Origin: Chloroflexota bacterium | Lineage (GTDB): Bacteria; Chloroflexota; Anaerolineae; Anaerolineales; Villigracilaceae | Assembly: GCA_016191845.1 (NCBI GenBank) | Contig: JACPVF010000013.1 | Coordinates: 186,001 to 250,000 of the forward strand | Length of the DNA: 64,000 bases | Direction of reading: 5' to 3' | The notes under the pieces: model-generated | What the model saw: only the letters and a program-made list of their open reading frames with translations | What the model was told of the DNA's origin: nothing | The model's database searches: none | Made by a program: the position numbers and the translations under genes | Shown: in pieces, positions 22,372 to 31,575 of the stretch | Layout: each line of letters starts with the position of its first letter | How positions within the stretch are numbered: position 1 is the stretch's first letter

Positions 22372-22391
22372 CGGGCATTATAGCATGCCCG
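22372..22391 (-). promoter_or_regulatory. -10 box inside a 7-bp dyad (coiled-coil/selB operon promoter)
   Basis: CGGGCAT (22372-22378) and ATGCCCG (22385-22391) form a dyad around the minus-strand TATAAT (22382-22377). The same dyad lies about 20 bases after the stop of the minus-strand gene ending at 22413 and is followed by AATATTTT, so it could be a terminator for that gene, an operator, or both. Confidence 0.55.
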
Positions 22392-22412
22392 ACTTTTTGG
22401 TCGTTCCGCGGC

Positions 22413-23813
22413 TCAAGGGCCGAAATGGATGAACATCAGTGGGAGATTCTCCAACAAGGGACGTACCACCTGTGGAAACAATCCCAGGATAAATAAGCCA
22501 AGCACCCCGACCCCCAGCATGATCCGCTGGACCCAGGTCTCGCCCAGCCCCCAGGGGGAATATTCGGGCGCCATGACCAGGACCGCCAGGGAGCGAAGAG
22601 CACCCGTCAGTAAGCCCAGGATTCCGATCAGCAGCCAGAAGGCCAGCAAAAGAGAATTCCCGGCCAACCCTTCCCATAGCGTGAGGCGGGGCGGGAAGCC
22701 TGCTAACAAGGGGAAACCCGCTGCCGAAAGGTGAGCCAGCACAACGCCCGACACCGCCAACGGATAAGTGCGGGCCACGCCTTTGACGGAACCAAACCGC
22801 AGCGAGTCCACACGCCTCAACAGGATGGTGAGCGCCAGGGCCCATACCGCCAATCCAAGTCCGCGGGGAATCATACTCAGGAAGACGACCTCCAACGCAC
22901 GCGCAGGCGGCTGAATACTGAGCGCGAGGATGGCAAATCCCGTCTCAACCACGGCCACATACGCCATGATGCGTCCGAGGTGCCGCTGGAAGGCCGCCCA
23001 CAACCCACCAGCCACCACCATGAGAATTCCTGAAAGCTGAAGGGTACTCGAAAGAGCAGCCGAAGTCCGCAGCCAGGTGTAACGGTCGAGAAAGCCCAGA
23101 CCAAAGATGATCGTGATGGTCGGAAGTCCCCAAAACAGGAAGCCCATCACATAAGGAGAGGATTCCTCAGCCAGCATGGGCATCCAACTGTACAACGGAA
23201 AGACCGCTAGCAGGAAGGCAAACCCCAAGCCCAACATGGTGGCGGCCTGTAAGGTCAACGCAAAATCGCCAGGGCTGGATTCCACGCCTGCCAACATCCA
23301 ACCCGCAAAGAGGATGAACGGCATGGCCAGGGTCTGATGTACAAGGAAACGCAAGGCCCCACGTCCAGGCATTTGTCCGGCAGGGGTAAGAAGCGGGATT
23401 CCCAACAAGGCGGCCATCTCGATGAATATGGCCGCATACAGGAACGGCTCGACCGCAATCGACGCGACCAGCAGTGCTATGATTCCCAGTCCATACGGGA
23501 CCAATCTGCGCGCTACACCTGCCGCCTCCGAGCCGAAGAACCATAACGCCGCAATGCCATACAAGATGACCAGCAGGGATCCATCCGCTGTAGTGAGAGT
23601 CAGATTGCGGCCAAAGATCTGAAGAGAGGCAGAAATCTTCAATGAGATGGGTCCGATCAACAAAGCCGAGTCGATCGGGATAAACAAAGCGACGACACTC
23701 AGGCTAAGGGCGGTCAACCCACCCAGGCCCGCATTGAAGCGCTCGTTCGGGATGAATAAGGACAACGCCGCTACCAACAGCGGGATGCCGATCCATAACA
23801 AGGGGGCATTCAC
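22413..23813 (-). CDS. NuoN/MrpD-like proton-translocating membrane subunit
   Basis: 466 residues with about 13-14 membrane helices. The middle part resembles the antiporter-type subunits of complex I and Mrp transporters: FLLAVFPLYSWMPMLAEESS (the helix with buried charge before the broken helix), GRIMAYVAVVETGFAILAL, and SAAGFPLLAGFPPRLTLWEG. The conserved Lys in the mid-membrane HxLGR/K region is not obvious, so proton pumping is uncertain. Its ATG overlaps the stop of the preceding gene (ATGA at 23810-23813). With the two genes before it, it makes a membrane-only operon without recognisable redox subunits. Confidence 0.75.
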   Translation of the reverse strand: MNAPLLWIGIPLLVAALSLFIPNERFNAGLGGLTALSLSVVALFIPIDSALLIGPISLKISASLQIFGRNLTLTTADGSLLVILYGIAALWFFGSEAAGVARRLVPYGLGIIALLVASIAVEPFLYAAIFIEMAALLGIPLLTPAGQMPGRGALRFLVHQTLAMPFILFAGWMLAGVESSPGDFALTLQAATMLGLGFAFLLAVFPLYSWMPMLAEESSPYVMGFLFWGLPTITIIFGLGFLDRYTWLRTSAALSSTLQLSGILMVVAGGLWAAFQRHLGRIMAYVAVVETGFAILALSIQPPARALEVVFLSMIPRGLGLAVWALALTILLRRVDSLRFGSVKGVARTYPLAVSGVVLAHLSAAGFPLLAGFPPRLTLWEGLAGNSLLLAFWLLIGILGLLTGALRSLAVLVMAPEYSPWGLGETWVQRIMLGVGVLGLFILGLFPQVVRPLLENLPLMFIHFGP

Positions 23814-24421
23814 AGAAGCCCCTCCTCTTCCTCAACCTCAGGGTTGGATTGCAAGATCAGATAAGACCCCGTCAGGGCCAATCCCAGCGTGACTGCCGAA
23901 AGCAAGGCAGCCACCAAAATAGAGGTTTCAACAGCGGCATACAGAATTTCAAAACCTGCAAGGATGATAAGCAATACAATGACTACGCGCAAAACATCAG
24001 AAGTCATCCCCAAATGGAATAAGCCAACGCCAACCAAGGCCAAACCGCCAACGAGAACAGATTGACCGATACCAGGGATCACCGCTTCGATACGTGGCGT
24101 GGCGCTTACCACCAACAGAATCACCATACCCGCGCCAAACAATCGGAAGGGACTGCCTTCCACAAAGAAAGACCTCCTCCCATCCTCATCCAATGAACGG
24201 TTGAGCAGGGTCATACCAAGCGCGGCTGTTCCCATCCAGCCCGTGACTAGTTTGACCACACTCATGGCAAGCGGCCAATGTTGCAACACAAGGAGGAAGA
24301 CGGCCAGGTAGATTGCAGCCAGCAAACCAAGCATCCAGCGCCAGTCGCGGACCACGGTCAGCGTAGGAACGGCCAGGAGCAGGATTCCCACCGCCAGCCA
24401 GGAGAAGATCGTCGAAGTCAT
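23810..24421 (-). CDS. Hydrophobic membrane protein of the complex-I-like operon
   Basis: 203 residues, about 6-7 membrane helices. The start at 24421 (MTSTIFSWLAVGILLLAVP) overlaps the stop of the upstream gene. Helices such as FRLFGAGMVILLVVSATPRI and GLFHLGMTSDVLRVVIVLLI recall HyfE/NuoK-type small subunits of energy-converting hydrogenase or complex-I-related enzymes, but the match is by general layout, not by a diagnostic motif. The tail is acidic (NPEVEEEEGLL). Confidence 0.65.
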   Translation of the reverse strand: MTSTIFSWLAVGILLLAVPTLTVVRDWRWMLGLLAAIYLAVFLLVLQHWPLAMSVVKLVTGWMGTAALGMTLLNRSLDEDGRRSFFVEGSPFRLFGAGMVILLVVSATPRIEAVIPGIGQSVLVGGLALVGVGLFHLGMTSDVLRVVIVLLIILAGFEILYAAVETSILVAALLSAVTLGLALTGSYLILQSNPEVEEEEGLL

Positions 24422-25983
24422 CAGCGTCCCACCTGCGACATATAAGAAATGAACAGGGCCAGGAACAACAGACTCCACATCACGCCACCCTCGCCTTCGA
24501 GCGCGTTGGTAATAACATCACTCATTCGTCCCACCCCTTGATACAAGGACCACAATCCACGATATAGAAAATCTACCCAAGAGGCGCCCGAGGGGCGAAT
24601 CCAATGAGCGCGGATCGGGTTGAGGAAAGGCAAACGCGGGGCGGCCCAAACCAGGCCCACGGTCAGAAGGAAAACAAGCAAAGCGGGAATCCAATTCCCC
24701 ACTTGCAGTGCACCATCCCAACCTACAAATCCTAGAATGAGGATAGTCAACAACAGCAGCCCGATTCCCAATGAATGGAAGATACGCACGAAAGATGGAC
24801 GGGTATCAAGCAACTCACGGCTACCTGGACGCAGAGCATGGCGGGCAAAGCCTGCAATGGTCATGGTCTGCGCGGCAATCAGAAGCGGCCAGGCAAGGAA
24901 GAAGACAGGCGCACCACCATCCCATGCGCTGGCCGTCAGCGTGAACGGCAGCGTGGAGAGGGCCAATGCTCCGATCAATACAGCACGGTTCAACCAAATC
25001 TGCTGGGCTGAGTTCAGGAACAAGGCACCGCCTGCCAGCACGAGCGCCACACCCCAGCCCGTCACACCCGCAGGGGATGCGCTCAATGCGGAAGCCAACG
25101 CCAGCGCTGCCAGGCTAAGCACCCAAAACGGACGACCAGCCAGTTCATCGGGCGCGCGCAGCCAGGTCCATGAACTATAAACAGCGGCAGCAGCAACCAA
25201 CACAAAAAGATAAGGCGTCAGCGGAGAAGCCACGCTCCCGGGCGGGATGCGCGTCAGCAGAACCAAACTGGAAGCGGCCGAGGTCAGACGCATGGCCGTC
25301 CCCACACCACGGCGCAGTTTCGACTCAGAGGCATATGGAAGGTGAAGCGGAAGCACGCCCAGGCGGAGTCCCGCCGCCACAAGTAAGAACAGACCCGCGT
25401 CAGCAGGCATGGAGGCAAAGTCGAGGCGGCTGCCACCCAGCACACTGAGCACATTAGCCCACAACACCAAGCCAATGCCCGTCACGCGGCTGGCAAAGGC
25501 CACCACAATACGCTCGCTGGCCTCAGGGGTCTCGACCGAACGCAGTTGCGTGAGCAGTTCCGACAAATCGAGCGCGGCCCAGACCAACACCAGGGTCAGC
25601 GGGTTGTTGGCGGTAACAGCCAATACGCCCACGCCCGTCAGCAGGAGCGCCCCCGCCCAAGGCATGGGGTCGGTCAAATCCTGCCGCACCACAGCGGTGA
25701 GAACGATGGACAGGGCCAGAGTCCCCAGGCTGATGGCAAACGGCCAGGACAGGCCATCGGCAGTGAAAGTCGGAGCATGGAAGAACAGGTCCGCAGGTTG
25801 CCAACGCGGCAGTTGGAAAACAAGCGGCAGCCGCGCCAGCCAGATCCACAGGCTGATCCAACCCAGCAGGCCCCCGCCCAGGGCGATCAGCCAGAAAAAA
25901 CGGAAATTCGGCCGTAAAATGCGCAGAATTACCAGCGCCAAGGCGGGGAGGATGAATAGCAAAACCGTAATCGGGATCAACAT
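24421..25983 (-). CDS. NuoL-like antiporter-type membrane subunit
   Basis: 520 residues with about 14-15 membrane helices, first gene of the three-gene set. Segments typical of the antiporter-type complex-I subunits are WAGALLLTGVGVLAVTANNP, LTLVLVWAALDLSELLTQLR and LRLGVLPLHLPYASESKLRR (compare the PLHxWLPxA motif). The lack of a recognisable quinone- or nucleotide-binding partner suggests an orphan ion-translocating module or part of an unusual complex. The start at 25983 follows TACAAT by 10 bases with no Shine-Dalgarno. Confidence 0.75.
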   Translation of the reverse strand: MLIPITVLLFILPALALVILRILRPNFRFFWLIALGGGLLGWISLWIWLARLPLVFQLPRWQPADLFFHAPTFTADGLSWPFAISLGTLALSIVLTAVVRQDLTDPMPWAGALLLTGVGVLAVTANNPLTLVLVWAALDLSELLTQLRSVETPEASERIVVAFASRVTGIGLVLWANVLSVLGGSRLDFASMPADAGLFLLVAAGLRLGVLPLHLPYASESKLRRGVGTAMRLTSAASSLVLLTRIPPGSVASPLTPYLFVLVAAAAVYSSWTWLRAPDELAGRPFWVLSLAALALASALSASPAGVTGWGVALVLAGGALFLNSAQQIWLNRAVLIGALALSTLPFTLTASAWDGGAPVFFLAWPLLIAAQTMTIAGFARHALRPGSRELLDTRPSFVRIFHSLGIGLLLLTILILGFVGWDGALQVGNWIPALLVFLLTVGLVWAAPRLPFLNPIRAHWIRPSGASWVDFLYRGLWSLYQGVGRMSDVITNALEGEGGVMWSLLFLALFISYMSQVGR

Positions 25984-25993
25984 GGGCGGGTCA

Positions 25994-25999
25994 ATTGTA
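25994..25999 (-). promoter_or_regulatory. -10 box, leaderless complex-I-like operon
   Basis: Minus-strand TACAAT, 10 bases before the ATG at 25983. It lies in a divergent region with the plus-strand DUF3048 gene, whose own -10 box is at 26059-26064. Confidence 0.55.
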
Positions 26000-26058
26000 T
26001 CAGTTTTTGCGGGTACAGATTGCAAGGCAGTCGTCATCCTGATATGGGGCGGCTTTGG

Positions 26059-26064
26059 TAAAAT
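26059..26064 (+). promoter_or_regulatory. -10 box, leaderless DUF3048 lipoprotein mRNA
   Basis: TAAAAT ends 7 bases before the ATG at 26072; no Shine-Dalgarno. Confidence 0.55.
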
Positions 26065-26071
26065 CCCAACC

Positions 26072-27367
26072 ATGTCCAGACCTGTAACTCTTTATCGGTC
26101 CCTGTGGTGGGCTGTGTCTGTTTTGACCGTTCTCACACTGTGGATGACCGCCTGCGCCCCCGCTTCGACCCCCAGCCCGGTCCTGGTCGAACGGACGGAC
26201 ATCACCCCCACACCCTTCCAGCCTCAGACCTCCGCTCCCGACTCGCCCTTTAGCCTGCCTGTGGATGCTCCGCCCGTAGAAACCATCACCCCCGTCTCCC
26301 CCGCCATCGTCAAAGGAGATGGAGTGATCCCTGCCCGCGTGGTGCCACCCACGCCCGACGGCAGCCAATCCGTTTACGAAATCAATCCACTGACAGGCCT
26401 GCCTTTTCCCGATCCAGCCCTGGCGGAACGCCGACCGATCGCAGTCAAGATCGGCAACTCACCCGATTACGTCCGCCCACAATCAGGACTCACCCTGACC
26501 GATGTGGCCTTCGAATATTATATCGAGTGGGGCGATACGCGTTTCATCGGCGTGTTCTATAGTAATGATGCTAAAAAGGTTGGTCCAATTCGCTCAGGAC
26601 GATTCTTCGATGAACACGTGTTGCGCATGTACCATGCCTTCCTGGTATACAAATATTCTGACCCGCGCGAGAAGGCTTACTTCTATAGCAGCGACTTTGC
26701 CCCTTACCTGACCGTGCCTGGCTACATCGGCCTGAACAATTGTCCACCCTTCTTCTACGCGCCCGCCAAGGATAGTTACAACAACATCTTCTTCGACACG
26801 AGTCGCATGGCGGCCTGCGCGGCCAAGCACAAGGGCGTGGACAACCTGCGTCAGGACCTGCGCAACGGATTCTTCAGCGAAAAGATCCCCGAGAACGGCC
26901 AGCCAGGTACGCGCATCTTTACCGATTATTCCATTTACAATTACAACTACTGGGAATACGACCCCGCCACGCACCGTTACTTCCGCTATCAGGAAGCCAA
27001 TGACATGGTCAAGGATCAACCCCGCGCCTATGCACCGATGTACGATGCAGCCACGGGACAGCAAGTCAACGCCGACAATATCATCGTCATCTTCGTCCCC
27101 ACCTCGTTTACCAACCAGTACGACGAGGAAGACCAGGTCTATCATATCGACCCCGTGGACAACGGCCTGGCCTACGTCTTCCGCGATGGACAGGCCTATC
27201 CCGCGCGTTGGTACCGCACCGACATGGACCAGCCGCTCTTTATTGCCGATGAGAACGGCGTACCGATCTACCTGCGCCCAGGCCGCACCTTCTACGAGGT
27301 CATTGGCGAGTCGTCCCAGCAGGCGCAGAATGGTTCCGATTGGTATTTCACCTTCCATATCCCATGA
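26072..27367 (+). CDS. DUF3048 (YerB-like) lipoprotein
   Basis: 431 residues. A lipoprotein signal ends at LWMTAC (Cys about 28). A Thr/Pro/Ser linker is followed by the two-part DUF3048 domain: NPLTGLPFPDPALAERRPIA, VKIGNSPDYVRPQSGL, then FIGVFYSNDAKKVGPIRSGR, and the C-terminal part with YHIDPVDNGLAYVFRDGQ. The start is placed at 26072 directly after a -10 box. The protein is anchored outside the membrane; the family, including Bacillus YerB, has no settled function. It is transcribed divergently from the complex-I-like operon. Confidence 0.9.
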   Translation: MSRPVTLYRSLWWAVSVLTVLTLWMTACAPASTPSPVLVERTDITPTPFQPQTSAPDSPFSLPVDAPPVETITPVSPAIVKGDGVIPARVVPPTPDGSQSVYEINPLTGLPFPDPALAERRPIAVKIGNSPDYVRPQSGLTLTDVAFEYYIEWGDTRFIGVFYSNDAKKVGPIRSGRFFDEHVLRMYHAFLVYKYSDPREKAYFYSSDFAPYLTVPGYIGLNNCPPFFYAPAKDSYNNIFFDTSRMAACAAKHKGVDNLRQDLRNGFFSEKIPENGQPGTRIFTDYSIYNYNYWEYDPATHRYFRYQEANDMVKDQPRAYAPMYDAATGQQVNADNIIVIFVPTSFTNQYDEEDQVYHIDPVDNGLAYVFRDGQAYPARWYRTDMDQPLFIADENGVPIYLRPGRTFYEVIGESSQQAQNGSDWYFTFHIP

Positions 27368-27426
27368 GCGAGCGTTGGACTTCACGGGGTTTGCGGGTAG
27401 AATTGGATTAACCCTCCGAGGCGACC

Positions 27427-27948
27427 ATGACCCTTGACCCAACTTTTCTCAGCAGTTTCCTGCTCGTGCTCACAGCCTTCGGCGGCGCATTCCTCGTCGC
27501 CTTGTGGATCGCGTTGATCATCTGGACCTACCGCGACATCCGCGCCCGCGCGCGCGATCCCTTCGTGCAGATCCTCTCTGCGCTGTTGGTGGCCGTGCTT
27601 AACCTGCCTGGCATCCTGGTCTATCTGATCTTGCGCCCACCGCGAACTTTGGAAGAGGAATATCAGCGCACGCTCGAAGAGGAAGCCCTGCTCCAGGCGC
27701 TGGAGGATCTTCCGCTTTGCCCAGGCTGCGAGCGCCGCGTGCGGGATGAGTGGCAGGTCTGTCCGAACTGTCACACCAAGCTCAAGAAGAGTTGTCACAA
27801 CTGCGGCAAGTTGATGGAACTGCCATGGAATATCTGTCCCTTCTGCGGCACGCCTGCGGTGGGCGTCCGCCGCGAAAGTGTCAGCATGGACGAGGCGCTG
27901 AAGGGATTGCAACTGGGCGAGGATGCAGGCGAGGTCAAGATCGAATAG
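27427..27948 (+). CDS. Membrane protein with double zinc ribbon
   Basis: 173 residues: two N-terminal membrane helices (LLVLTAFGGAFLVALWIALI and ILSALLVAVLNLPGILVYLI), a short acidic helix (EEEYQRTLEEEALLQALEDL), and two zinc ribbons formed by four CxxC pairs, CPGC, CPNC, CHNC and CPFC, at about 98-142. Zinc-ribbon membrane proteins of this layout are common in Anaerolineae and lack a known function; the ribbon probably mediates protein or nucleic-acid contacts in the cytoplasm. A terminator follows. Confidence 0.85.
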   Translation: MTLDPTFLSSFLLVLTAFGGAFLVALWIALIIWTYRDIRARARDPFVQILSALLVAVLNLPGILVYLILRPPRTLEEEYQRTLEEEALLQALEDLPLCPGCERRVRDEWQVCPNCHTKLKKSCHNCGKLMELPWNICPFCGTPAVGVRRESVSMDEALKGLQLGEDAGEVKIE

Positions 27949-27972
27949 CCTGCGAGCAAATCAGGAATCAAG

Positions 27973-28001
27973 GCCAGGCAGTTCAACGCCTGGCTTTTTT
28001 T
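27973..28001 (+). terminator. Rho-independent terminator
   Basis: Stem GCCAGGC / GCCTGGC with an 8-base loop and a run of seven to eight T. Confidence 0.9.
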
Positions 28002-28062
28002 CAAAGTGCATTGCGAGGGTCATGGACCCAAAGCAACCTCTTGTTATCAAAGAGAGCATCGT

Positions 28063-29175
28063 ATGAAAATCGAACAGATCACGTTGAATCTCATCCGCAT
28101 GCCGCTGGTCGCACCGTTCGAGACCTCCTTCGGGCGCGAGACCGAGCGGGAGTGCATCCTCATCACGATCCGCTCCGAAGGGCTGACGGGCTATGGCGAA
28201 TGCGTGGCCGACGCAGATCCTGGCTATTGCTATGAGACCACAGGCACAGCCTGGCATATCCTCCATGATTTCATCGCACCGTTGCTGCTCGGCCAGGACG
28301 TGACCGACCCCGCCGACTTCCAGCGCCGCGTGGAGGGCATCCGCGGACATAACCTGGCCAAGGCGGGCGTCGAGATGGCGCTATGGGATTTGATCGGCAA
28401 GCGCGAAGGCAAGGCGCTGCGGGAGCTGTTCGGCGGCGTGCATGACAAGGTGCAGGTCGGCGTCTCGGTTGGGATTCAGGCTTCGCCGTCGGCGTTGGTC
28501 GAGACCGTGGACCGATATCTGGCCGATGGATATCGGCGCGTCAAGCTCAAGATCAAGCCAGGGCGTGACGTGGCCGAGACATCTGCCGTGCGCGCGGCTC
28601 ATCCTGACCTGCGCCTGCAAGTGGATGCCAACTCAGCCTACACGCTCGAAACGGCCGAGGCGCTGCGTCCGCTCGATGACTTGAATCTGCTGCTGATCGA
28701 GCAGCCGCTCTTCGAGGATGACATCTGGGATCATCGCAGACTCCAGGCACAAATGAAGACCCCCATCTGCCTCGACGAAAGCGTGACCTCGCTGCGCCAC
28801 GCGCGCTATGCGCTCGAGATGCAGGCCTGCCGCATCATCAACATCAAGGCGGGGCGCGTGGGCGGACTCAGCCAGGCGCTCGCCATCCACGACCTGTGTC
28901 GCGCCAATGACATCCCCGTCTGGTGCGGCGGGATGCTCGAAACGGGCGTGGGCCGCGCCTCGAACCTGGCACTGGCCGCCCTGCCTGGCTTCACCCTGCC
29001 AGGCGACATCTCTGCCTCAGACCGCTACTACACGCGCGACATCACGAACGAACGCTTCACCCTCAACGCGGATAGTACCATCGACGTTCCCACCGCTCCC
29101 GGGCTGGGGGTTACAATCGACCCGCAAGCCCTCAAAACCTTTACTCTCAAAGAAACCGAACTGACCCCTCAATGA
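28063..29175 (+). CDS. menC: o-Succinylbenzoate synthase/N-acylamino acid racemase-type enolase
   Basis: 370 residues of the enolase superfamily, MLE/OSBS subgroup. Catalytic lysine in KLKIKPG, metal ligands in VDANSAYT, IEQPL and CLDES, the second lysine in NIKAGRVGG, and the hallmark WCGGMLETGVGRASN of OSBS/NSAR proteins. The reaction is dehydration of SHCHC to o-succinylbenzoate in menaquinone synthesis, or racemisation of N-succinylamino acids; many members do both. No other men gene is adjacent, so NSAR activity is a real alternative. The CapA-like gene overlaps its stop (ATGA). Confidence 0.82.
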   Translation: MKIEQITLNLIRMPLVAPFETSFGRETERECILITIRSEGLTGYGECVADADPGYCYETTGTAWHILHDFIAPLLLGQDVTDPADFQRRVEGIRGHNLAKAGVEMALWDLIGKREGKALRELFGGVHDKVQVGVSVGIQASPSALVETVDRYLADGYRRVKLKIKPGRDVAETSAVRAAHPDLRLQVDANSAYTLETAEALRPLDDLNLLLIEQPLFEDDIWDHRRLQAQMKTPICLDESVTSLRHARYALEMQACRIINIKAGRVGGLSQALAIHDLCRANDIPVWCGGMLETGVGRASNLALAALPGFTLPGDISASDRYYTRDITNERFTLNADSTIDVPTAPGLGVTIDPQALKTFTLKETELTPQ

Positions 29176-30920
29176 AATTTCTCCCCCGCCTCTTCCTGTG
29201 CGGGCTGACAGCGGTCCTGCTGCTCTCGGCCTGCGCGCCTGCCAACACCCCAACCAGCGACACCGCGCCTGCGGTTCCCCCCGTCGTCACCGCCGTTCCG
29301 CTCGAAGCAACCATCACACCCTCCACCCCCAAAAGCGGATTGTGGTTCGACCCGTCGGCGCCCGCCCAACTGACAGACGCCGCCTCCGCCTGGAACCTGC
29401 CCGCCGCGACAGATGCCGTCTCTGCCGCCGTCCGTTTGGACCTAGTCCAACCTGCCCCCTCTGACCCGAACCAGATCCTATGGGTTTATGCGCTCGTTGC
29501 ACCCTTCCCCACCATCACGGACGGCGTCTCGACCTACGAGTTACGCTCGGCCTGGAGTGGAAAGCCGTCGCCCGGTTTCGAGGGGCACACGCTCCTGGTG
29601 ACAGAGTCCACTCGGGCGGCGTTCGCGGCCTTGTGGGGCGAACCAGACTCAAAGTCCGTGAAGGTGCTGCCCGCTGACGAATTAGAATCCACCGCCTGGG
29701 CCGACCTGAAATCCTGGGCCGTCCTCCCATTCGAGGAATTGAACTCGCAGTGGAAGGTCCTCAGCATCGACGGTCAGTCGCCCATCCACAACGACTTCGA
29801 CCCGACAAATTATCCGCTGCTGGCGGGATTCCGCCTGAGCGCCGCGGATGCCAGCTACAGCCTGCCCGCCACCAACCGCGACGCCAGCAAGTTGACCACC
29901 GTCCTGATGACGGGTGTGACCGCGCTGGTACGCGCCACCGCCAAGACCATGGAAATGAAGGGTGTGCTCTACCCTGGCCGCAACATCCGCGACATCATGC
30001 GCCAGGCCGACATCGCCCACGTCAGCAACGAGATTCCCTTCTACAGCAAGTGCAGTCCGCCCAACCCCAGCCAGACTGCGCTGGTCTTCTGCTCCGACCC
30101 CAAGTACATGGAGTTGTTGACCGACATGGGCACGGACGTGATCGAGTTGACGGGCAATCACTTCGGCGATTACGGCCCCGTGGCCATGCTCGAAACCCTT
30201 AAAATGTACAACGACCTGGGCATCCCCTACTACGGCGGCGGCGCGGACCTGACAGATGCGCGCAAACCGCTCAAGCTGGAAAACCATGGCAACAAGATCG
30301 CCTTCGTGGGTTGCAACCCCGTGGATGTGGCGAACTTCGAGGTGGCTGCGCCCAACCGTCCAGGCGCCAATCCATGTGACATGAAATTCCAGGCTTCGCA
30401 AATTCGCGAGTTGCGCGCCCAGGGCTACGTGGTGATCGCCACCTTCCAGTATTTCGAATACTACTCGCCCGATGCACGATTCTGGCAGCAGGACGACTTC
30501 CGTCTGATGGCCGATTCGGGGGCGTCCATCGTCAGCGGCAGCCAGGCGCACTTTGCGCAGATCATGGAGTTCCGCGACGGCTCCTTCATCCACTATGGCC
30601 TCGGCAACCTGTTCTTCGACCAGATGGGCGACATCCCGCCACAGCCTGGCATCCGCCGCATGTTCATGGATCGCCATGTCATCTATGACGGGCGCTACAT
30701 CAGCACCGAATTACTGACAGGCATGATGGAAGATTACACGGGTCCGCGCCTGATGACACCCGACGAGCGCGCCGCCTACCTGCAGGAATACTTCGCCTAT
30801 AGCGGATGGCTGCCCGCCGTTTCGACGCCCACCCCCGCGCCCACCGTCACCCTCACACCCATGTCCCTGCCTGGGACTTCGGGCCTGGTCCCGACTTCCA
30901 CGCCGACTCCCGTCCCATAG
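29172..30920 (+). CDS. CapA-family lipoprotein
   Basis: 582 residues. A lipoprotein signal ends in LLLSAC (about residue 21), followed by a Thr/Pro linker, a ~190-residue unassigned domain, and a CapA-type metallophosphatase-like domain at about 240-540: MTGVTALVRATAKTM (in place of GDxMLGR), HVSNEIPFYSKC, VIELTGNHFGDYG, VVIATFQYFEYYS, and GSQAHFAQIMEFRDG. CapA/PgsA proteins act in poly-gamma-glutamate or capsule export. The first metal motif is altered (Thr-Gly-Val instead of Gly-Asp), so catalysis is doubtful. It overlaps menC by 4 bases. Confidence 0.82.
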   Translation: MKFLPRLFLCGLTAVLLLSACAPANTPTSDTAPAVPPVVTAVPLEATITPSTPKSGLWFDPSAPAQLTDAASAWNLPAATDAVSAAVRLDLVQPAPSDPNQILWVYALVAPFPTITDGVSTYELRSAWSGKPSPGFEGHTLLVTESTRAAFAALWGEPDSKSVKVLPADELESTAWADLKSWAVLPFEELNSQWKVLSIDGQSPIHNDFDPTNYPLLAGFRLSAADASYSLPATNRDASKLTTVLMTGVTALVRATAKTMEMKGVLYPGRNIRDIMRQADIAHVSNEIPFYSKCSPPNPSQTALVFCSDPKYMELLTDMGTDVIELTGNHFGDYGPVAMLETLKMYNDLGIPYYGGGADLTDARKPLKLENHGNKIAFVGCNPVDVANFEVAAPNRPGANPCDMKFQASQIRELRAQGYVVIATFQYFEYYSPDARFWQQDDFRLMADSGASIVSGSQAHFAQIMEFRDGSFIHYGLGNLFFDQMGDIPPQPGIRRMFMDRHVIYDGRYISTELLTGMMEDYTGPRLMTPDERAAYLQEYFAYSGWLPAVSTPTPAPTVTLTPMSLPGTSGLVPTSTPTPVP

Positions 30921-30929
30921 GAGTTCCCG

Positions 30930-31565
30930 ATGCGCATCCTCGATATCTCCCTACCCGTTTCACCGTCCCTGCCCGTCTGGCCAGGTGACCCTGCCATCGA
31001 ACTGGAACAAATTTCCTCGATAGAGTTAGGGGCGGAGTACAACCTGACCAAGCTGAATTCCAGCGTCCACATCGGCACCCACGTGGATGCACCCCTGCAC
31101 TTCCTCAGCGATGGCCGCAGCGTGGACCAACTTCCGCTCGACGTGCTGACGGGCCTGTGTTACGTTGTCCAACTCCCAGATGGCGTGGACGCCATCACCG
31201 CCGAGGTGCTGGATGGCATCCCCCTGGCCGAAGGCACCACGCGCATTTTGTTTGGCACACGCAACTCACACGGGTGGGCCAGCGGCGAGACGGAGTTCCA
31301 GCCCGATTTCGTCGCCATCACCGAAGATGGCGCGGAGTGGTTGGTGGCACGCGGCGTTCAACTCGTCGGCGTGGATTACCTCTCCGTGGCGCCCTACGAG
31401 GACCCAGTTCCCACCCACAGGGTTTTGTTACAAGCGGGTGTGATCGTGGTCGAAGGCTTGAACCTGTCCCAGGTTCCGCGCGGATTCTATGACCTGTACT
31501 GCCTGCCGCTGAAACTCGTCGGCGCGGAAGGCGCTCCCGCGCGGGCGGTTTTGGTTTCAAGATAA
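30930..31565 (+). CDS. Cyclase family protein (kynurenine formamidase-like)
   Basis: 211 residues with the metal-binding signature HIGTHVDAPLHF (HxGTHxDxPxH) and DISLPVSPSLPVWPGDP at the N-terminus. Family members are zinc- or manganese-dependent amidohydrolases such as KynB and isatin hydrolase. No tryptophan-degradation gene is nearby, so the substrate is left open. It starts 9 bases after the CapA-like gene, with AGGAG before the ATG, and the next gene begins 10 bases after its stop, suggesting a menC-to-32370 operon. Confidence 0.9.
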   Translation: MRILDISLPVSPSLPVWPGDPAIELEQISSIELGAEYNLTKLNSSVHIGTHVDAPLHFLSDGRSVDQLPLDVLTGLCYVVQLPDGVDAITAEVLDGIPLAEGTTRILFGTRNSHGWASGETEFQPDFVAITEDGAEWLVARGVQLVGVDYLSVAPYEDPVPTHRVLLQAGVIVVEGLNLSQVPRGFYDLYCLPLKLVGAEGAPARAVLVSR

Positions 31566-31575
31566 AGGAGACAGC

